A DNA stretch of 64,000 nt from Oxalobacteraceae sp. CFBP 13730 (lineage in GTDB: Bacteria > Pseudomonadota > Gammaproteobacteria > Burkholderiales > Burkholderiaceae_D), in the NCBI GenBank assembly GCA_014841835.1, contig JACYUQ010000003.1, forward strand, positions 434,001 to 498,000, given 5' to 3'. Below, piece by piece: positions 60,919-64,000 of this stretch. A model generated the notes under the pieces. It was not told where the DNA came from and made no database searches. It was given only the letters and a program-made list of their open reading frames with translations. The position numbers were made by a program, and so were the translations under genes. Positions within the stretch are counted from its first letter, which is position 1. Every line of letters starts with the position of its first letter.

Positions 60919-63900
60919 TCACCGCTGCATCGACTCCCACACCTTCTGCAAGCGCTTGGCCGACACCGGCATCGGCGTTCTCAACTCCTGTGCGAACAGC
61001 GACACCCGCAACTCTTCCAGCATCCAGCGGAACTCGATCATGCGCGGATCGTTGTTCTTCGACCCCATGTTCTTGAGCGTGCGCTGAAACTGCGCCGCCG
61101 CCGACTGCCACTCCGCCATCAACTGCGCATCGCGCGTCGGATTACCGCGCAGCTTCTCCAGCCGCACATTGATCCCCTTCAGATAGCGCGGGAAGTGCGC
61201 CAGCTGGCTGTAGTCGTTGTCCGCGATGAAGCGCTTGTGCACGAGCGCCTGCAACTGCCCCATGATGTCCGCCGACACCGCCTGCGGCAGCGTTTGCACA
61301 CGCTTGGGCATGCCGTGGAATTCGGCCAGCACCTGGCCCGCCAGGCGCGCCACCTCGTTGATCAAGAGGCCAATGCGGCCCTTGCCCTGGTCACGGCGCG
61401 CGTTGAACTGCGCCGCGTTGAGCGGCAGCGGATCCTGCAGGCAGGCGATGTCGATCGCCTTGGCCACGATCTGATCGCGCAAATCTTCCTGCGAACCCAG
61501 GCTCATGAATTGCATGCCCATGCCCTGCAGCCCGGGGATGTTCTTCTCGGCGAACTTGAGCTGCTCCTTGAACTGCAGCGCAAACAGGCGGCGCAGGCCC
61601 ACACGGTGCGTACGCGCCGCCACGTTGGGGTCGTCGAACACTTCCAGATCGCAGTGCGTAATCTTGTCGACCAGCGCCGGGAAGCCGATCAGCGTCAGCT
61701 TGCCCTGGTTGATCTCCAGGAGTTCGGGCAAGTCGCCGAACGTCCACGCGGTCAGGCCCGTGTGCTGGCTGCTGGTCGACGCACCTTTGGCCGAGGCCAC
61801 CGCCGGCGCAGCCGGCTGGGCGCCCTTGCCCTTGGCCGCCGGCGCCGAGGCGGGTGCAACGGTAACAGCTGCGCCGGAACCAACTGCGCCAGGCCGGGCC
61901 AGCCGCGCGAGCGAACCGCTCGATGCCGGCGCCGACTCGGCCATCTTCTGGAAACTCTCGCGCGCCTGCCCACCCAGTTCGGCCTGCAGCGTGGCCAGGT
62001 TGCGGCCCATGTCCAGCTGGCGACTGTGCTCGTCGATCACCTTGAAGTTCATGAACATGTGCGCCGGCAGCGTCTCGATCTTGAAGTCGGCCGTCAGCAC
62101 CAGCGTGCCGGTCTGCGCGCGCACGTCGGCGATCAGCACGTCGATCAGGTCGCCCCGTCCGAACGTGCCTGCCGCGTGGATGCGCTCGACGAACTTCGCC
62201 GCGTAATCCGGCAGCGGCACGCAGTGGCGGCGCAGCTTTTGCGGCAGTGACTTGAGCAGCAGGTGCACCTTTTCCTTGATCATGCCCGGCACCAGCCAGG
62301 CCGCACGCTCTTGCGGAATCTGGTTCAGCGCGAACAGCGGCACGGCGAGCGTCACGCCATCGCGCACGCTGCCCGGCTCGAAGTGGTACGACAGCCCCAT
62401 CTCGATGCCGGTGACGGTCATCGTCTTCGGGAACAGCTCGGTGGTGATGCCGGCCGCCTCGTGCCGCATCAGTTCTTCGCGGTTCAGGTACAGCAGCTTC
62501 GGGTTTTCGCGCGCGAGGTCCTTGTACCACTTCTCGAAGCCGGCGCCATTGACGATGTCGCGCGGGATCTCGCTGTCGTAGAAAGCCGCGATCAGCTGGT
62601 CGTCCACCAGCACGTCCTGGCGGCGCGACTTGTGCTCGAGGTTCTCGATGTCCTTCACCAGCTTGTGGTTGTGGATATAGAACGGCAGGCGCGTTTCATA
62701 GTCGCCCGCAACCAGCGCATCGCGGATGAAGATCTCGCGCGCTTCGGTCGGATTGCGCTGGCCGTAGTTGATGCGACGCGCGCCGTAGATGACGATGCCG
62801 TGCAGCGTCGCGCGTTCGAGCGCCGTGACCTGCGCCTGCTTTTTCTCCCAGCGTGGCTCGCCCCAGGATTTTTTCAGCAGGTGCGCGCCGACCTTCTCGA
62901 CCCACTCCGGCTGGATCTGCGCGATCGTGCGCGCATACAGGCGCGTCGTCTCGACCAGTTCGGCCGCCATGATCCAGCGGCCCGCCTTCTTGCCCAGCGT
63001 CGAACCGGGCCAGATGTGGAACTTGATCCCGCGCGCGCCCAGGTAGATGCCGGCCTGCTCGTCCTCGGCCTTGAAGCCGATATTGCCCAGCAAGCCGGTG
63101 AGCAGCGAGATATGCAGCTGTTCGTACGTCGCCGGCGACTCGTTCAGGCGCCAGCCCTGCTCGCGCACGATGGTGAGCAACTGCGAGTGCACATCGCGCC
63201 ACTCGCGCAGGCGCACCTGCGACAGGAAGTTGGCGCGGCAGTTTTCCTGCAACTGGCGATTGGTTTTCTTGTGCTCGATCGCGTCTTCGAACCAGGCCCA
63301 GATCTTCAGGTAGCTCAAAAACTCCGAGCGCTCGTCGGCGAACTTCTTGTGCTTCTCGTCGGCCTGCTGCTGGTATTCGATAGGACGGTCGCGCGGGTCC
63401 TGCGTCGACAGGGCCGAGGCCACGATCAGCATCTCGGTCAGGCAGCCGTTGTCGAGCGCCGCGAGGATCATGCGGCCCACGCGCGGGTCGAGCGGCAGCT
63501 TGGCCAGCTTGCGGCCCAAGGGCGTGAGTTCATTGGTGTCGTCGACCGCGCCAACCTCTTGCAGCAGCTGGTAGCCGTCGGCGATCGCGCGGCCTTGCGG
63601 CGCCTCGATGAACGGGAACGTCTCCACATCCGTCAGACGCAGCGCCTTCATGCGCAGGATGACGGCAGCCAGCGACGAGCGCAGGATTTCCGGTTCGGTA
63701 AATTTCGGGCGCTTGAGGAAATCGTCTTCTTCGAACAGGCGGATGCAGACGCCATCGGCCACGCGGCCGCAACGGCCCGCGCGCTGGTTGGCGGCGGACT
63801 GCGCGATCGGCTCGACCTGCAACTGCTCGACCTTGTTCCTGAAGCTGTAGCGCTTCACGCGCGCCAGGCCCGTGTCGACCACGTAGCGAATGCCCGGCAC

Positions 63901-64000
63901 GGTCAAAGACGTTTCGGCCACGTTGGTCGACAACACGATGCGGCGCGCATTCGTCGTACGGAACACGCGATCCTGTTCTTCGACCGACAGCCGCGCGAAC
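60919..64000 (-). CDS. hrpA: ATP-dependent RNA helicase HrpA, N-terminal part outside window
   Basis: The frame is open to the right window end, so about the first third (helicase motifs I-III) is missing; over 1015 residues are seen. Helicase motifs V and VI are present (LSTNVAETSLTVPGIRYVVDTG and QRAGRCGRVADG), then the winged helix, ratchet and OB-fold (DUF3418-type) region of HrpA. A Pro/Ala/Lys-rich insert near residues 690-740 (GSGAAVTVAPASAPAAKGKGAQPAAPAVASAKG, given here in parts) is not in Escherichia coli HrpA. HrpA helps remove stalled ribosomes or processes mRNA. Confidence 0.93.
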   Translation of the reverse strand, partial: FARLSVEEQDRVFRTTNARRIVLSTNVAETSLTVPGIRYVVDTGLARVKRYSFRNKVEQLQVEPIAQSAANQRAGRCGRVADGVCIRLFEEDDFLKRPKFTEPEILRSSLAAVILRMKALRLTDVETFPFIEAPQGRAIADGYQLLQEVGAVDDTNELTPLGRKLAKLPLDPRVGRMILAALDNGCLTEMLIVASALSTQDPRDRPIEYQQQADEKHKKFADERSEFLSYLKIWAWFEDAIEHKKTNRQLQENCRANFLSQVRLREWRDVHSQLLTIVREQGWRLNESPATYEQLHISLLTGLLGNIGFKAEDEQAGIYLGARGIKFHIWPGSTLGKKAGRWIMAAELVETTRLYARTIAQIQPEWVEKVGAHLLKKSWGEPRWEKKQAQVTALERATLHGIVIYGARRINYGQRNPTEAREIFIRDALVAGDYETRLPFYIHNHKLVKDIENLEHKSRRQDVLVDDQLIAAFYDSEIPRDIVNGAGFEKWYKDLARENPKLLYLNREELMRHEAAGITTELFPKTMTVTGIEMGLSYHFEPGSVRDGVTLAVPLFALNQIPQERAAWLVPGMIKEKVHLLLKSLPQKLRRHCVPLPDYAAKFVERIHAAGTFGRGDLIDVLIADVRAQTGTLVLTADFKIETLPAHMFMNFKVIDEHSRQLDMGRNLATLQAELGGQARESFQKMAESAPASSGSLARLARPGAVGSGAAVTVAPASAPAAKGKGAQPAAPAVASAKGASTSSQHTGLTAWTFGDLPELLEINQGKLTLIGFPALVDKITHCDLEVFDDPNVAARTHRVGLRRLFALQFKEQLKFAEKNIPGLQGMGMQFMSLGSQEDLRDQIVAKAIDIACLQDPLPLNAAQFNARRDQGKGRIGLLINEVARLAGQVLAEFHGMPKRVQTLPQAVSADIMGQLQALVHKRFIADNDYSQLAHFPRYLKGINVRLEKLRGNPTRDAQLMAEWQSAAAQFQRTLKNMGSKNNDPRMIEFRWMLEELRVSLFAQELRTPMPVSAKRLQKVWESMQR

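Overview
The window is a chromosome-like stretch of a GC-rich betaproteobacterium. An Oxalobacteraceae member (Massilia, Duganella or Janthinobacterium type) is my best guess, from the gene mix (GH16/CBM glucanase, Bug-type binding protein, ImuA-ImuB/DnaE2, TyrRS, HrpA), but no rRNA gene is present to confirm it. About 44 kb is ordinary GC-rich chromosome. About 20 kb in the middle (roughly 35.9-56.4 kb) is visibly AT-richer and carries a complete VirB/VirD4 type IV secretion system (T4SS), so it looks horizontally acquired.

Layout. 0-8 kb: sugar genes (a cut-off GH94 phosphorylase; a secreted GH16 glucanase under a LacI-type operator), an SDR/AraC pair, gluconokinase with a GntR-type operator, cyanase and a GntR-like repressor. 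8-14 kb: SOS polymerase DnaE2 with a LexA box, then a TonB receptor. 14-24.2 kb: a hypothetical protein, a BIME-like repeat, a LivJ-type binding protein, a two-component system next to an HtrA protease, Hsp20, an M61 peptidase, and TyrRS preceded by a tyrosine-codon leader ORF. 24-27 kb: a decayed ATPase, a small acidic protein, a secreted protein, and imuA-imuB with a LexA box. 27-36 kb: a HepT-like protein, a DUF2760/Hsp70/Hsp70 operon, a methyltransferase, a DUF4230-like protein and a Bug-family binding protein. 56.8-64 kb: a Tat-exported SDR, a NERD/UvrD helicase, a PRC-barrel protein and the C-terminal part of HrpA.

The T4SS island reads on the minus strand: small plasmid-type gene, virB1, virB2-3-4-5, eexN, virB6, virB7-8-9-10-11, an unknown ORF, virD4, two small genes, an OmpA-like lipoprotein, trbM, then two paralogous putative immunity proteins and a Tle1/DUF2235 lipase. 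No relaxase or integrase is visible. The lipase ends in a 122-residue domain that also exists as a separate protein encoded three genes after virB11; the two align without gaps (70/122 identical by my count). The trbM-immunity-lipase block has been tandemly duplicated and one copy has decayed. Five intergenic copies of CCAA-N11-TTGG plus one near-copy lie in the island; five of the six head its predicted transcription units. I infer a T4SS of conjugative-plasmid ancestry adapted to deliver an antibacterial phospholipase.

A second strong candidate is the tyrS leader: a good sigma-70 promoter is placed so that transcription should start at the A of the ATG of a 19-residue peptide containing Tyr-Tyr-Ala-Tyr. 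It is followed by mutually arranged hairpins, the last of which covers the tyrS Shine-Dalgarno sequence.
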